From the NCBI GenBank assembly GCA_036245525.1, contig BTPG01000005.1, positions 213,279,375-213,343,374 on the forward strand: a stretch of DNA of 64,000 nucleotides, written 5' to 3'. The notes beneath the pieces are model-generated. The model was not told where the DNA came from, searched no databases, and saw only the letters and a list, made by a program, of their open reading frames with translations. Source of the DNA: Semisulcospira habei. Lineage: Eukaryota; Mollusca; Gastropoda; Semisulcospiridae. Below, one piece after another: positions 20,724-29,410 of the stretch (position 1 is the first letter of the stretch; each line of letters begins with the position of its first letter). Position numbers and translations under genes: made by a program.

Positions 20724-23700
20724 CTATAGGGCTTGCCCACGTCGTCTGCAGGCATTTTCGTGGCTGCGGAGGCCAATCCGGGACAGGCAGGTACGACCGC
20801 AGTGGCTGCAGGGGAAGGTCTGTTCAGGGTTCTGAGTTACGACAGCTCTGTTTTTTCTTCTGAGCCGCTTGTCCTTAAGGTTAGCTCTGCGAGAGTCCTC
20901 AAAGGAGACGGCTGCCTTGTGAATGGTGGAGCGCCAGGTGTCACGGTCCGCAGCAAGCGAAGACCACTGGCGGTGGTCGATTTGGCAGGCACTAAGTGAC
21001 TTCTTGAGACCGTCTTTGTATCTCTTCTTTGGTGCCCCTCTGTCTCGGTGTCCAGTGGCGAGCTCGCCGAACAGAGTGATCTTGGGTAGGCGATGATCCT
21101 CCATCCTGGAGACGTGCCCCGCCCAGCGAAGCTGTGTCCGCAGCAGCAAAGCCTCGATGCTCACAGTTTCCGCCTGTTCAAGGACCTCGACGTTGGTGAC
21201 ATAGTCACTCCAGTGAATGCTGAGGATGGTACGCAGGCAGCGCTGGTGAAAGCGTTCGAGGAGTCGTAGTTGGCTGCGGTAGAGGGCCCAGGACTCGGAA
21301 CCGTACAGCAGGGTGGTGAGGACGACAGCTCTGTACACGCTGATCTTGGTGCCTTTTTTCAGCTGTTGATTGTGCCACACCCGCTTGAATAGTCGCCCGA
21401 AAGCACTGTTCGCTTTTGCCAGCCTGTTGTCCAGCTCCTTGTCCAGCTTGGCGTCTGACGTGATGATGCAGCCAAGGTAGGTAAACTGGTGTACAGACTT
21501 CAGTTCGGACTCGCCGATGGTGATGTGGGGAGGGCGATGCTCTTCCTTGGGTGCCGGCTGATGAAGGACCTCTGTCTTTTTCAGACTGACCTCAAGTCCA
21601 AAGAGCTGGGCGGCATCTGCGAAGCAGGACGTAATGCGCTGCAAGGCTCTCTCTGTGTGTGCAACGAGGGCAGCGTCATCAGCAAAGAGCAGCTCACGAA
21701 TCAGTTGGTCTAGGGTTTTCGTGTGGGCCTGCAGTCGTCTGAGGTTGAACAGGCTGCCATCGAGACGATACCTGATGTACACTGCGTCGTCGTCGTCGAG
21801 GTCCACTGTGGCATGCTTCAACATCATGCTGAAGAAGATGGTGAAGAGGGTCGGTGCCAGCACGCAGCCTTGCTTCACGCCGTTGCGAATGGGGAATGGT
21901 TCTGAGAGGTCACTGTTTAGTCTGACCTGGCCTTGCTGGTCCTCGTGGAGCTGGACGATCATGTTGAGGAACTTTGGGGGACAGCCTAGTCGCTCCAGGA
22001 TCTGCCACATACCTTGCCTGCTCACAGTGTCAAACGCTTTTGTTAGGTCGACAAACGTTACGTACAGCCCTTTGTTCTGCTCGCGGCACTTCTCCTGAAG
22101 CTGTCTCAGCACAAAGACCATGTCGGTGGTACTCCTGTTGGCTCTGAAGCCACACTGGCCCTCTGGGAGGTGGTCTTCAGCGATGGCAGGTACCAGCCGA
22201 TTCAGGAGCAACCTTGCGAGAATTTTCCCGGCAATGGACAGCAGGGTAATTCCACGATAATTAGAGCAGGCAGACTTCTCTCCTTTGTTCTTGTACAGGG
22301 TGATAATGACTGCATCACGGAGATCCTTTGGTAGTGTTCCTTTTTCCCAGCAGCAGAGAAAGAGGTCGTGGAGCTTGTTGTGCAGTGCTGGGCCTCCATG
22401 TTTCCAGATCTCTGGCGGGATTCCGTCAATGCCTGCTGCTTTGCCACTCTTGAGCTGGTGGATGGCTGTGAGGGTCTCTTCGGCGGTGGGCGGTTCGTCC
22501 AATTCAACCTTTAGTGGAAGGTGTGGGATTTGAAGGAGGACTGTTTCTTGAACAGTGCGCTCAGCGCCGAAGAGGTCCTGAAAGTATTCCGACCAGCGGT
22601 TCAAGATGGAGGTATTATCTGTGAGGAGTGCCTGTCCATCAGCGCTTCGCAGGGGACTTTGTACCAGGTGCCTAGGGCCATACACTGCTTTCAGTGCTTC
22701 GTAGAAGCCCTTGTAGTCACCGTTGTCAGCGCAGAGCTGGGTCCTCTGTGCGAGTCTGGACCACCACTCGTTCTGGAGCTCTCTAAGCTTGAGCTGGAGA
22801 CTGCTGCAGATGAGGCGGAAGGCAGACTTCTTCACAGGGCAGGAAGGCTGGGCTAGGTGGGCCTGGTGGGCGGCTCTTTTTTTTGCTAGAAGTTCCTGGA
22901 TCTCTACGTCGTTTTCGTCAAACCAGTCTTTGTTCCTCTTTCTAGCAAAGCCCAAGACTTCCACAGAAGATTTTACAATAGCAGTTTTCAGTTGTTCCCA
23001 GAGTGTTTCAGGGGAGGAGTCTTCTGGATCAACTGTGTCTTTGAGCATGCGCTGTAAATCGGCCTGAAGGGCAGCTTTCTTGTCGTCACGCTGAAGGCTG
23101 GCAACATCAAGCTTTTTCTTGGGGGGGCCCCCTTTCTTGGGTTTCAGCTTGAGGCCGAGCCTGAGTTTGCAGCGAACAAGGCGGTGGTCAGTGTGGCACT
23201 CTGCGCTGGGCATCACTCTGGTGAGAAGGACGTCACTGCGGTCCCTCTGACGCACTAGGACATAGTCGATAAGGTGCCAGTGCTTGGAGCGAGGATGCAT
23301 CCAGGTGGTCTTTCGACTGTCCTTTTGCTGGAAAGTAGTGTTGGTGATGACAAGTTGCTGTTCTGCACAGAGCTCCAACAGTAAGCGACCATTGTCATTG
23401 CAGTTCCCAACGCCATGCTTGCCGAGGACTCCTTTCCAGGCTTCAGAGTCTTGGCCCACTCTGGCGTTGAAGTCGCCAAGGATGATGACTTTGTCGTCTG
23501 CAGGGGTGCTCTGCAGGAGGCTGCGCAGGTCAGAGTAGAACTTGTCTTTTTCTGCAGGCTCTGCCAGGAGGGTTGGGGAGTACACACTGAGAAGGGTGAC
23601 GTATTGCTGGTGTCTCAGTGGGAGGCGCATGGACATGATGCGGTCGGAGTGACCCGTTGGTAGGTTTTCCAACTTAGTCGCAATGTGGGTCTTCACCATG

Positions 23701-23951
23701 AAGCCCACGCCTGAGAGCCGTCTTTCTGATGCAGGCCTGCCTGACCAGTAGAGGGTGTAGCCAGCGCCAAGTTCTTGGAGGCTGCCTTCCTCCGGGAGGC
23801 GTACTTCGCTGAGCGCGGCGATGTCGATGTTTAACCTCCGCAATTCATGGGCAATGAGGGCGGAGCGACGTTCAGGGCGTCCGCTGTCTGCTATGTCGAG
23901 CATGGTTCGGATGTTCCAGCATGCTACGTTGAGTCCGGTCGTGGTCGTCAT
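20724..23951 (-). CDS. RTE-type endonuclease-reverse transcriptase with C-terminal zinc finger (1075 aa)
   Basis: Starts at the ATG at 23949-23951 (MTTTTGLNVACWNIRTM). APE endonuclease: LSEVRLPEEGSL near 48, VIILGDFNARVGQDSEAW near 155, HLIDYVLVRQRD near 229 and the catalytic ECHTDHRLVRCKL near 252. RT: CSNYRGITLLSIAGKILARL, PEGQCGFRANRSTTDMVFVL, YVTFVDLTKAFDTV, NGVKQGCVLAPTLF and the active site ELLFADDAALVAHT near 750. C-terminal RT domain: TLLYGSESWALYRSQL, LRWAGHVSRM. The protein ends in a C2H2 finger (CSHCGRTCLSRIGLRSHENAC). No stop or frameshift in 3.2 kb and key residues present, so it could still encode active enzyme. RTE clade is my assignment; such proteins are often annotated as craniofacial development protein 2-like. 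Confidence 0.93.
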   Translation of the reverse strand: MTTTTGLNVACWNIRTMLDIADSGRPERRSALIAHELRRLNIDIAALSEVRLPEEGSLQELGAGYTLYWSGRPASERRLSGVGFMVKTHIATKLENLPTGHSDRIMSMRLPLRHQQYVTLLSVYSPTLLAEPAEKDKFYSDLRSLLQSTPADDKVIILGDFNARVGQDSEAWKGVLGKHGVGNCNDNGRLLLELCAEQQLVITNTTFQQKDSRKTTWMHPRSKHWHLIDYVLVRQRDRSDVLLTRVMPSAECHTDHRLVRCKLRLGLKLKPKKGGPPKKKLDVASLQRDDKKAALQADLQRMLKDTVDPEDSSPETLWEQLKTAIVKSSVEVLGFARKRNKDWFDENDVEIQELLAKKRAAHQAHLAQPSCPVKKSAFRLICSSLQLKLRELQNEWWSRLAQRTQLCADNGDYKGFYEALKAVYGPRHLVQSPLRSADGQALLTDNTSILNRWSEYFQDLFGAERTVQETVLLQIPHLPLKVELDEPPTAEETLTAIHQLKSGKAAGIDGIPPEIWKHGGPALHNKLHDLFLCCWEKGTLPKDLRDAVIITLYKNKGEKSACSNYRGITLLSIAGKILARLLLNRLVPAIAEDHLPEGQCGFRANRSTTDMVFVLRQLQEKCREQNKGLYVTFVDLTKAFDTVSRQGMWQILERLGCPPKFLNMIVQLHEDQQGQVRLNSDLSEPFPIRNGVKQGCVLAPTLFTIFFSMMLKHATVDLDDDDAVYIRYRLDGSLFNLRRLQAHTKTLDQLIRELLFADDAALVAHTERALQRITSCFADAAQLFGLEVSLKKTEVLHQPAPKEEHRPPHITIGESELKSVHQFTYLGCIITSDAKLDKELDNRLAKANSAFGRLFKRVWHNQQLKKGTKISVYRAVVLTTLLYGSESWALYRSQLRLLERFHQRCLRTILSIHWSDYVTNVEVLEQAETVSIEALLLRTQLRWAGHVSRMEDHRLPKITLFGELATGHRDRGAPKKRYKDGLKKSLSACQIDHRQWSSLAADRDTWRSTIHKAAVSFEDSRRANLKDKRLRRKNRAVVTQNPEQTFPCSHCGRTCLSRIGLRSHENACRRRGQAL

Positions 23952-24599
23952 GAGAGTGGATCCATTGTTTTTTCTTGTTTTCTGACCGCATGAGAAGATG
24001 CCCGTTGACCGCGGCTAGCCAACTGGGTTACGAGGGGATGAGCTTTGGTTAGGCCACCTTTTCTAGGCCCCTCTCCGTGTGGAGCAAGCAGTGCTGTCCC
24101 TAGAGAAGGCTGCTTGGTCGTTCAGGGTGTGCCGAGTGACGTTGTCATCCCCATGTCAACATCAGGCGACCAATATCCTGAACCGCCTGCATGCAGGTTT
24201 GAGACTGCGGCTTCCAGTGACATCTTTCACCTGCCGTTTTGCCCCTTGCCCATCGCTACAGGACTTGGAAAGTTCAGTGTCATAGTCCGTGGGCGTTTCC
24301 TAAAGCCTGCGCGGTGGAGCTTTTTGGTGGAGTGCAGTGTGCGCAGTACTGGCCCCACCCTTTAAACCCTTGGTTCGTTTGCCATGGCCTAGCAAGCTGG
24401 GACGGTGGCATCGAGGTCCTCGGGTCGTAGGTTTTATATCAGACTGTCCTTGTCTTAGTCTCTGGCTCAAAAGCCTTCCCCGGAGACACGGGGGCTTTGA
24501 TGTCAGGGGTTTCCTCCCTTAGCCTTTCCGCAGCCAAGCGGCCAAGCCTGCAAGGCAGCAGGGGACTCGTGGAGGGCGGGGTCGTCTATGTCCCGTGCA

Positions 24600-24867
24600 G
24601 ATGTGAACATCTGCCCACTGCCCAGATTGAGGGCGCGCCTCTGGTGCGCTCAGGTGGGATCCCGCTCCTCACGGGGAGTGGGCGCACCGCCGGCCCGTCT
24701 CGTCCGCGCTGTCGGTGAGGCGGAGCAAGAGCGTGCACGTTGGGACCCGAAAGATGGTGAACTATGCCTGAGTAGGATGAAGCCAGAGGAAACTCTGGTG
24801 GAGGTCCGCAGCGATTCTCACGTGCAAATCGATCGTCAAACTTGGGTATAGGGGCGAAAGACTAATC
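24600..24867 (+). other. 28S rRNA gene fragment (D2 end to D3 start) fused to the RTE 5' end
   Basis: 24720-24867 matches the strongly conserved large-subunit rRNA stretch: GAGCAAGAGCGTGCACGTTG, GGGACCCGAAAGATGGTGAA, GGAAACTCTGGTGGAGGTCC, TTGGGTATAGGGGCGAAAGA. It ends CTAATC exactly at the target duplication. GC-rich sequence from about 24600 looks like the adjoining D2 expansion segment; that boundary is approximate. The rRNA reads on the plus strand, opposite to the retrotransposon. It lies inside the duplications, so it came in with the same insertion. Far too short to be a working rRNA gene. Confidence 0.9.
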
Positions 24868-24878
24868 GTTTGGGTGAT
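24868..24878. repeat. 11-bp target-site duplication GTTTGGGTGAT, right
   Basis: Exact copy of 20684-20694. Confidence 0.93.
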
Positions 24879-24955
24879 ATTAAGTCAGTAAAGTGCATAA
24901 CATCTTTGAAAAGGTGTGAGATATCAAGCACCTGTATGATTTGTCCGTCTGTCAT
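24868..24955 (-). pseudogene. Small Polinton gene, 5' part (split by the RTE insertion)
   Basis: ATG at 24953-24955 after an AATAAAA leader; the frame begins MTDGQIIQVLDI and runs into the duplication, with the remainder at 20424-20694. It lies 36 bases downstream of the ATPase stop on the same strand. Product unknown. The only visible damage to this gene is the insertion itself, which suggests the RTE arrived while the gene was otherwise undecayed or soon after. Confidence 0.75.
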
Positions 24956-24991
24956 TTTTATTGTACAAACAAATGTATAAATTAATTTACA

Positions 24992-25603
24992 TCAATTTAC
25001 TAACCCATACCCTGTGGGCTGATCTGTCTTTAAAATGAGCTTTAGATGCTTAGTTGATTTCAGTTTATTTTTCACATCATCACGTTCATGCTTATTTGGG
25101 ATGACGTCGTTCTCTCTGAGACAGTCTTCAAAGCTGTCATGATCCTTACAGTAAAACAAAGAGATAAACTTTAACTGTTCTCGAAAATCTTTCAGTACAG
25201 CATTATATTTCTGAGTGAGAATCCATACACTAACATTTGCGTGTCTGCCACTAAAAGCCAGTTCTGCTAGAGTGTTTCTCTTTTTGACAATGTCTTTCTC
25301 TGCAGAGCAGTCATCAACAATAAACAATGTTGGCTGTCCTTCAAATTGCTTGTAAAAATATTGTAGGTAGTCATTCAGTTTCTTTTCAGGGTCGACTAAG
25401 TATATGTTGCTGTCAGTCCAAATGAATAAACGGTTGTGATAAGCTTTGTTGTGTTTGATTGCAGGACAAAATATTACAATGTTTTCAAAATGGTGGATGT
25501 ATCTTGTTTGTAATAAGTCAAGTACGAATTGAGTCTTTCCACACCCTGTGGCACCAACAAATAAGCCACAGTGTGGATCGAGTGTCATTAAGCTCCGGTT
25601 CAT
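24992..25603 (-). CDS. Polinton packaging ATPase (HerA/FtsK-like, A32 type)
   Basis: I choose the ATG at 25601-25603 (MNRSLMTLDPH), which overlaps the upstream gene's TGA as ATGA. Upstream in-frame codons lack an ATG. Walker A GATGCGKT occurs near residue 18 and Walker B TLFIVDDCS near 98. Downstream, RHANVSVWILTQKYNA fits the sensor region. About 203 residues is a normal size for Polinton ATPases. Role: pumping DNA into the capsid, so it argues the element once made particles. No stop or frameshift seen; this is the best preserved replication or packaging gene of the element. Confidence 0.9.
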   Translation of the reverse strand: MNRSLMTLDPHCGLFVGATGCGKTQFVLDLLQTRYIHHFENIVIFCPAIKHNKAYHNRLFIWTDSNIYLVDPEKKLNDYLQYFYKQFEGQPTLFIVDDCSAEKDIVKKRNTLAELAFSGRHANVSVWILTQKYNAVLKDFREQLKFISLFYCKDHDSFEDCLRENDVIPNKHERDDVKNKLKSTKHLKLILKTDQPTGYGLVN

Positions 25604-26907
25604 TTTAATACACAATATAATTTCAATATATGTGTCCACTCAGTCTGCTTTCTGCAATATATCAGGTACAAATATATGTTTATGGCTTCGGCTTTTTCAA
25701 CCTTCTTTTGTATCTGAATTGTTATTCCATCACTACCGTTCTTGACAGTTCGTCCTGACCCATGAAGATAATCGTTGTCTGTACTAAGAAGATCTAACCA
25801 CAGTGCATATTTGTTTGTAAGATATTGTCCGATCCTAACATCATACAGATGTAGATCTTTGCAAGCAATGTTTGCTGGTTTATCTCTAATTCTTCCACCC
25901 GCAAAATACTTTGTGATCTCATCGTAGTGTTGATAAGGCAGCATTCCAGAAGCGTACACTTGATTAGGACGGCCTTCGATTGTACAGGACAAATGTGTAA
26001 TCTTAGGATTGTAAAATTTTTCTGAATCCCGTTTGTATGGATTTGCTGGTTCAACAAACAACATAAGAATACCTTTTAGTGACCTGGCTGGTGTGTTCAA
26101 GTTTATGTTCCACATTGGGTCACTCTTGTCTTTGGGTATTAAACTATGTCTAATCACCCTGTCATAATAAATTGGCAGTCTTGACTGATACTGATTTTGA
26201 ATGAGTCTGGCTAGATCAGTGTGTGTGACAATTTCATATTCCAAGGAAATGTTAGAGATCTTATATGTTGCATCTGTGGCAGATGATTTAATAACTTTGG
26301 AGTAGTCATTTAAGGTTAGTTCAAAGCTCAGACGGTCATTCAGTGCCCCTTGATAATAAGGTAGATGAGCTGTTAGGATTTCAAACTCAAGTGGAATGTA
26401 AAATCTAGTTCCATATGTTTCTGCTATAATAACTTCCTTTGGTACCCCAGTAGTTGTTTTGTCTCCGGCATTGATTCGAAGTTTACAAACATTATCTGGC
26501 TGTATGCCTTGGTAAATACGGTCTTCTCGTTCTTCTCTTGTGAGCCAAAGGTCTTTGTAACAGTAGAACACATCAGAGTAGTCAAGACTAAACACTTTCT
26601 GTCCTTCAAGTTTTACTTTAATAGTTTTAACAATTGCTCTGCCAAGATTGTCAACCAGTGTTCTGTTTACATCTGCGTCTGTTGATAGTTCGATATTAAA
26701 TGCTAGGCGTGCAGTGCCAGGAACAATAACGTCACTGGGTCCTAGGTTTGGAAACTTGACTGTAAGTGTTTGGTTCTGGTCTATGGTGCTAGGATTGTTT
26801 GTGATGACTATCGATTGTCTAATGGCCTTAACACCCAAGGGCTCACGTAGTTTTCTGTATGGGTCTAACTTTGATCTGTAAGACTGTTTTCTTTTTATTA
26901 TGCACAA
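25600..26907 (-). pseudogene. Putative double-jelly-roll major capsid protein, start codon missing
   Basis: A 435-codon frame ends in a TGA that overlaps the ATPase ATG. Features seen: PSTIDQNQTLTVKFPNLG near residue 40, DVFYCYKDLWLTREERED near 115, FYIPLEFEILTAHLPYYQGA near 170, then a beta-rich second half (IYYDRVIRHSLIPKDKSDP, RSLKGILMLFVEPANPY). Size, the gene pair with the ATPase and the beta-rich look fit the major capsid protein, but I cannot confirm the fold by eye. No ATG precedes the conserved region: the frame is open back to about 26950, with only TTG at 26905-26907 and ATA codons where a start is expected. The original ATG was probably lost. Otherwise open. Confidence 0.65.
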
Positions 26908-26932
26908 TAAAAAATAATAAATTAATAAAACA

Positions 26933-28162
26933 ATGGCCGCGGGAGGATTTAATCATGAAGATTTTGAAATGGATGACATGAATGTCTCAGATACCAGTAT
27001 CACAGATATGACTGGAATGGTAAATAGTTCTAGTATGTATCATGAACTGTTAAAAGACAAAGTAAACTCGTTTTATGACAGTGTTGGAGCGCACCCAGAT
27101 GTAATAGATCCTAACCAGTTTGAATACGAAAAAGGACATTTATTTGTAAATACAGACAGAGGGAAAATATATCTAACACATAAAAACAATTCTTCTAAGT
27201 TTAGAGCATTAAGTACAATTAAAGGCGAAGTCGGTGGTAACTCTGGGTTGGCAAGATACCTTGGTATTGGAGGGTCTCCTGTCATGCCAAGACTTGTTAG
27301 TGTGCTTCATGACACGCAAACAAAGTTACCAACAGGGCAAGAGATTGAAATGGCACCAGTAACAAGCCTACCAGAAATAGCAAACACAGTGATACAAGAA
27401 ACCTCATTTACTGAAGGACAATTAAATGACGCTATGAAAACAATAGATGACCCGCCTTTGTCAATGAGGGAGATTATAGGGTTGGATAAATCACTGCAGA
27501 CGATAAGAGGTGAGATGGTTAATAATCTTGCCAAACTGGGTGAACTTGATAAACACATTGAACGTGAAAAAGAGAAACTGGCTACAGCAGACAATGGGAA
27601 TCTTGACACAGAAATGAAAGAAAGAATACAGCACAGATTAAATGATTTGCAGATAGAAAGATCAGGACGGTTAGAAGGGATTAGTATTGGAAGACAGAAA
27701 CTGAAATCACAAGTTAACAGAATAAGAGAAACTATTCAGAAAATACTTCACGAAGACACTACTCTGGCTAAGAGACTAAAAACACTTTTCAGAGAACAGG
27801 GTATCACAATTGCTAGTTTAATTACTGCTCTTGGATTTATTATCAGTACTTTTGTGTTGGCTGTCTCCGGTGGTAGTCCAACCCCGGCACCACCACCCCC
27901 GGGCCCACCAACCCCGGCCCCCACAGACCCAAAAGATTTACAGTCATGGGTAAAGAAACAACTGTCTCACATTTCAGACCTGCTTAAAAAATTGGCTCTG
28001 AAAGCAGTGGACGCGTTACCGAATTTAATTGGCACGGTTGTCAGCTGGCTTATTAGTACTGCGGCAAAGGCAGTAGGGTTTATGGCAGAACATGTGTGGC
28101 TATTTTTGGTGACAGTAGGAGGGTTAATGATAGGTTATTTAATGAAACAGGTAAAGAAGTAA
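26933..28162 (+). CDS. Polinton 409-aa protein: coiled coil, Pro-rich linker, membrane segments
   Basis: Divergent from the capsid-like gene, with about 30 AT-rich bases between them that must hold both promoters. The N terminus is acidic (FEMDDMNVSDTSITDM). Residues about 190-285 are rich in Glu/Lys/Leu/Arg and look like a coiled coil. A hydrophobic segment near 291 (IASLITALGFIISTFVLAV) leads into a Pro linker (TPAPPPPGPPTPAP). An amphipathic helix and a last membrane segment near 387 (VWLFLVTVGGLMIGYLM) end in a Lys-rich tail. Intact. It may be a virion membrane-active or fusion-related protein, but nothing proves this; I know no function. Its 3' end overlaps the convergent gene by 24 bases. 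Confidence 0.7.
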   Translation: MAAGGFNHEDFEMDDMNVSDTSITDMTGMVNSSSMYHELLKDKVNSFYDSVGAHPDVIDPNQFEYEKGHLFVNTDRGKIYLTHKNNSSKFRALSTIKGEVGGNSGLARYLGIGGSPVMPRLVSVLHDTQTKLPTGQEIEMAPVTSLPEIANTVIQETSFTEGQLNDAMKTIDDPPLSMREIIGLDKSLQTIRGEMVNNLAKLGELDKHIEREKEKLATADNGNLDTEMKERIQHRLNDLQIERSGRLEGISIGRQKLKSQVNRIRETIQKILHEDTTLAKRLKTLFREQGITIASLITALGFIISTFVLAVSGGSPTPAPPPPGPPTPAPTDPKDLQSWVKKQLSHISDLLKKLALKAVDALPNLIGTVVSWLISTAAKAVGFMAEHVWLFLVTVGGLMIGYLMKQVKK

Positions 28163-29386
28163 TATTCCTAATCCTGTTAATCCTATTGTCAATGCAGTTC
28201 TCTCAGATTCATGTGTGTCAGGTATTGGTAGTGATGTTTGGGGCATTACTGACTGTATGGGTGCCGGTGGTGGAGCAAGGGAAGTAATCAGTTGTATTGG
28301 TTTTTTCAATAGTTTATGCGCAGTTGTTCCTCCTAAGTTTACAGTTTTATTGAGACCGAGTTTTTGATCAACACCAGCAACAATGATTTCATTATTATAA
28401 TTTGTTATTGTACCCATTTGGAGTTGAAGGTCAGATGGTAACATGTATAACCCAGTGCCAACTACAAAGTCAACTTTTGATCTGGCATATCTGAGTACGT
28501 CTTGGTAGCGCTGTATGCTAGATGGGAGATCAACTGATGAAATTACTGAATCTTCAAGATTAGCGAGAAATTGTTTTTGCGAATCGAATGTCCCACTTCC
28601 ATTCAAATTGTTTGATTTTGTTAGTGATTGTGCACCTAGTATACACCAGACATATGTTCTGATAGACTCATTTACGCGCTCGACTCCTGCTTGAGTAAAC
28701 CCGTCAGATTTATCTAAAATAAATGTGGTCCATGCGTTAGTCTGCTTCTGCTCTATTGATCCTATCCACACTTCTGATTTTGATGAGAATGAAGTGTAAC
28801 CAGGGTAATAATCTTGAGGGTATTGTCTGTGACTCAAAGCATAATACAATGTACCAATGCCATGGTGATCATCAAGTTTTTGTGTGAAGTCATACTTAGT
28901 GCTTATGTTAAATTCATTACAAATGCTTTCAAACGCTTTCATATCCATAGGGTTATTAAACCTGTTGAAACTGGATTCAGTTGGTAATGGTGTATGAAGT
29001 TCTGACAAAATACGTCTAAGCTGGTAGTAAGTGTGAAAACAATACACAGACCTAATCAGTTTGTTTGAGTGATTCAAGTGGTCTGTAAATGAAACACCAC
29101 AGCCTGTAGTTGAACACAGTATAGCAAAGTTGAGCTGGTTTTGAAACATCTGTAGTGGACTTGAAGACCACTTTATTGCAGTTGAGTCGTCTGTTATTGG
29201 AGGGTTTAGGTAATGATCAAACGGATTTGGTACTTTGACTTGAAATAGATCTTGTTTGCTTACAGCTATGTCGAGCTGATTTAGTTGAATTATTTTCTGT
29301 TCATAAGTAGGTGCAACATTATATTTGGCATCCACATTAAATTGAAATGCGTTTGTAGTGGTAATGGTTGGTGATTTAAATTCCAT
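28139..29386 (-). CDS. Polinton 415-aa structural candidate with C-terminal anchor
   Basis: ATG at 29384-29386 follows ATATAAAAAGG. Long Asn/Gln/Ser/Thr-rich, beta-like regions are seen (NAFQFNVDAKYNVAPTYEQK, WSSSPLQMFQNQLNFAI, RSKVDFVVGTGLYMLPSDL). A Pro-rich stretch follows and then a 17-18 residue hydrophobic end (ALTIGLTGLGILLLYLFH). The size equals the capsid-like protein and the gene is part of the right-hand structural block. Intact. Possible minor capsid or vertex protein, or membrane-anchored structural protein; not proven. Divergent from the next gene with a spacer of 24 bases containing TATATGAGATAATAAA. Confidence 0.65.
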   Translation of the reverse strand: MEFKSPTITTTNAFQFNVDAKYNVAPTYEQKIIQLNQLDIAVSKQDLFQVKVPNPFDHYLNPPITDDSTAIKWSSSPLQMFQNQLNFAILCSTTGCGVSFTDHLNHSNKLIRSVYCFHTYYQLRRILSELHTPLPTESSFNRFNNPMDMKAFESICNEFNISTKYDFTQKLDDHHGIGTLYYALSHRQYPQDYYPGYTSFSSKSEVWIGSIEQKQTNAWTTFILDKSDGFTQAGVERVNESIRTYVWCILGAQSLTKSNNLNGSGTFDSQKQFLANLEDSVISSVDLPSSIQRYQDVLRYARSKVDFVVGTGLYMLPSDLQLQMGTITNYNNEIIVAGVDQKLGLNKTVNLGGTTAHKLLKKPIQLITSLAPPPAPIQSVMPQTSLPIPDTHESERTALTIGLTGLGILLLYLFH

Positions 29387-29410
29387 CCTTTTTTATATGA
29401 GATAATAAAA

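Larger units (their letters stand above)
20695..24867 (-). mobile_element. RTE-type retrotransposon, near full length, with 5' rRNA fusion
   Basis: 4173 bp between exact 11-bp duplications. The minus-strand order is inverted 28S rRNA fragment (5' end), 5' untranslated region, a single 1075-codon ORF and a short 3' end finishing AAGTCAAGCCAAGAG. The same 3' end occurs at 47861-47875 and the same 5' region at 62611 onward, so there are at least three family members in this window. It disrupts the small Polinton gene between ATPase and polymerase. Confidence 0.93.

Noticed and set aside
21489..23663. Several 60-150 codon plus-strand frames
   Set aside because: Antisense shadows of the GC-rich RTE coding region.
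24600..24867. Functional 28S rRNA gene
   Set aside because: Only about 150-270 bp of a gene of several kb, bounded by a retrotransposon target duplication.
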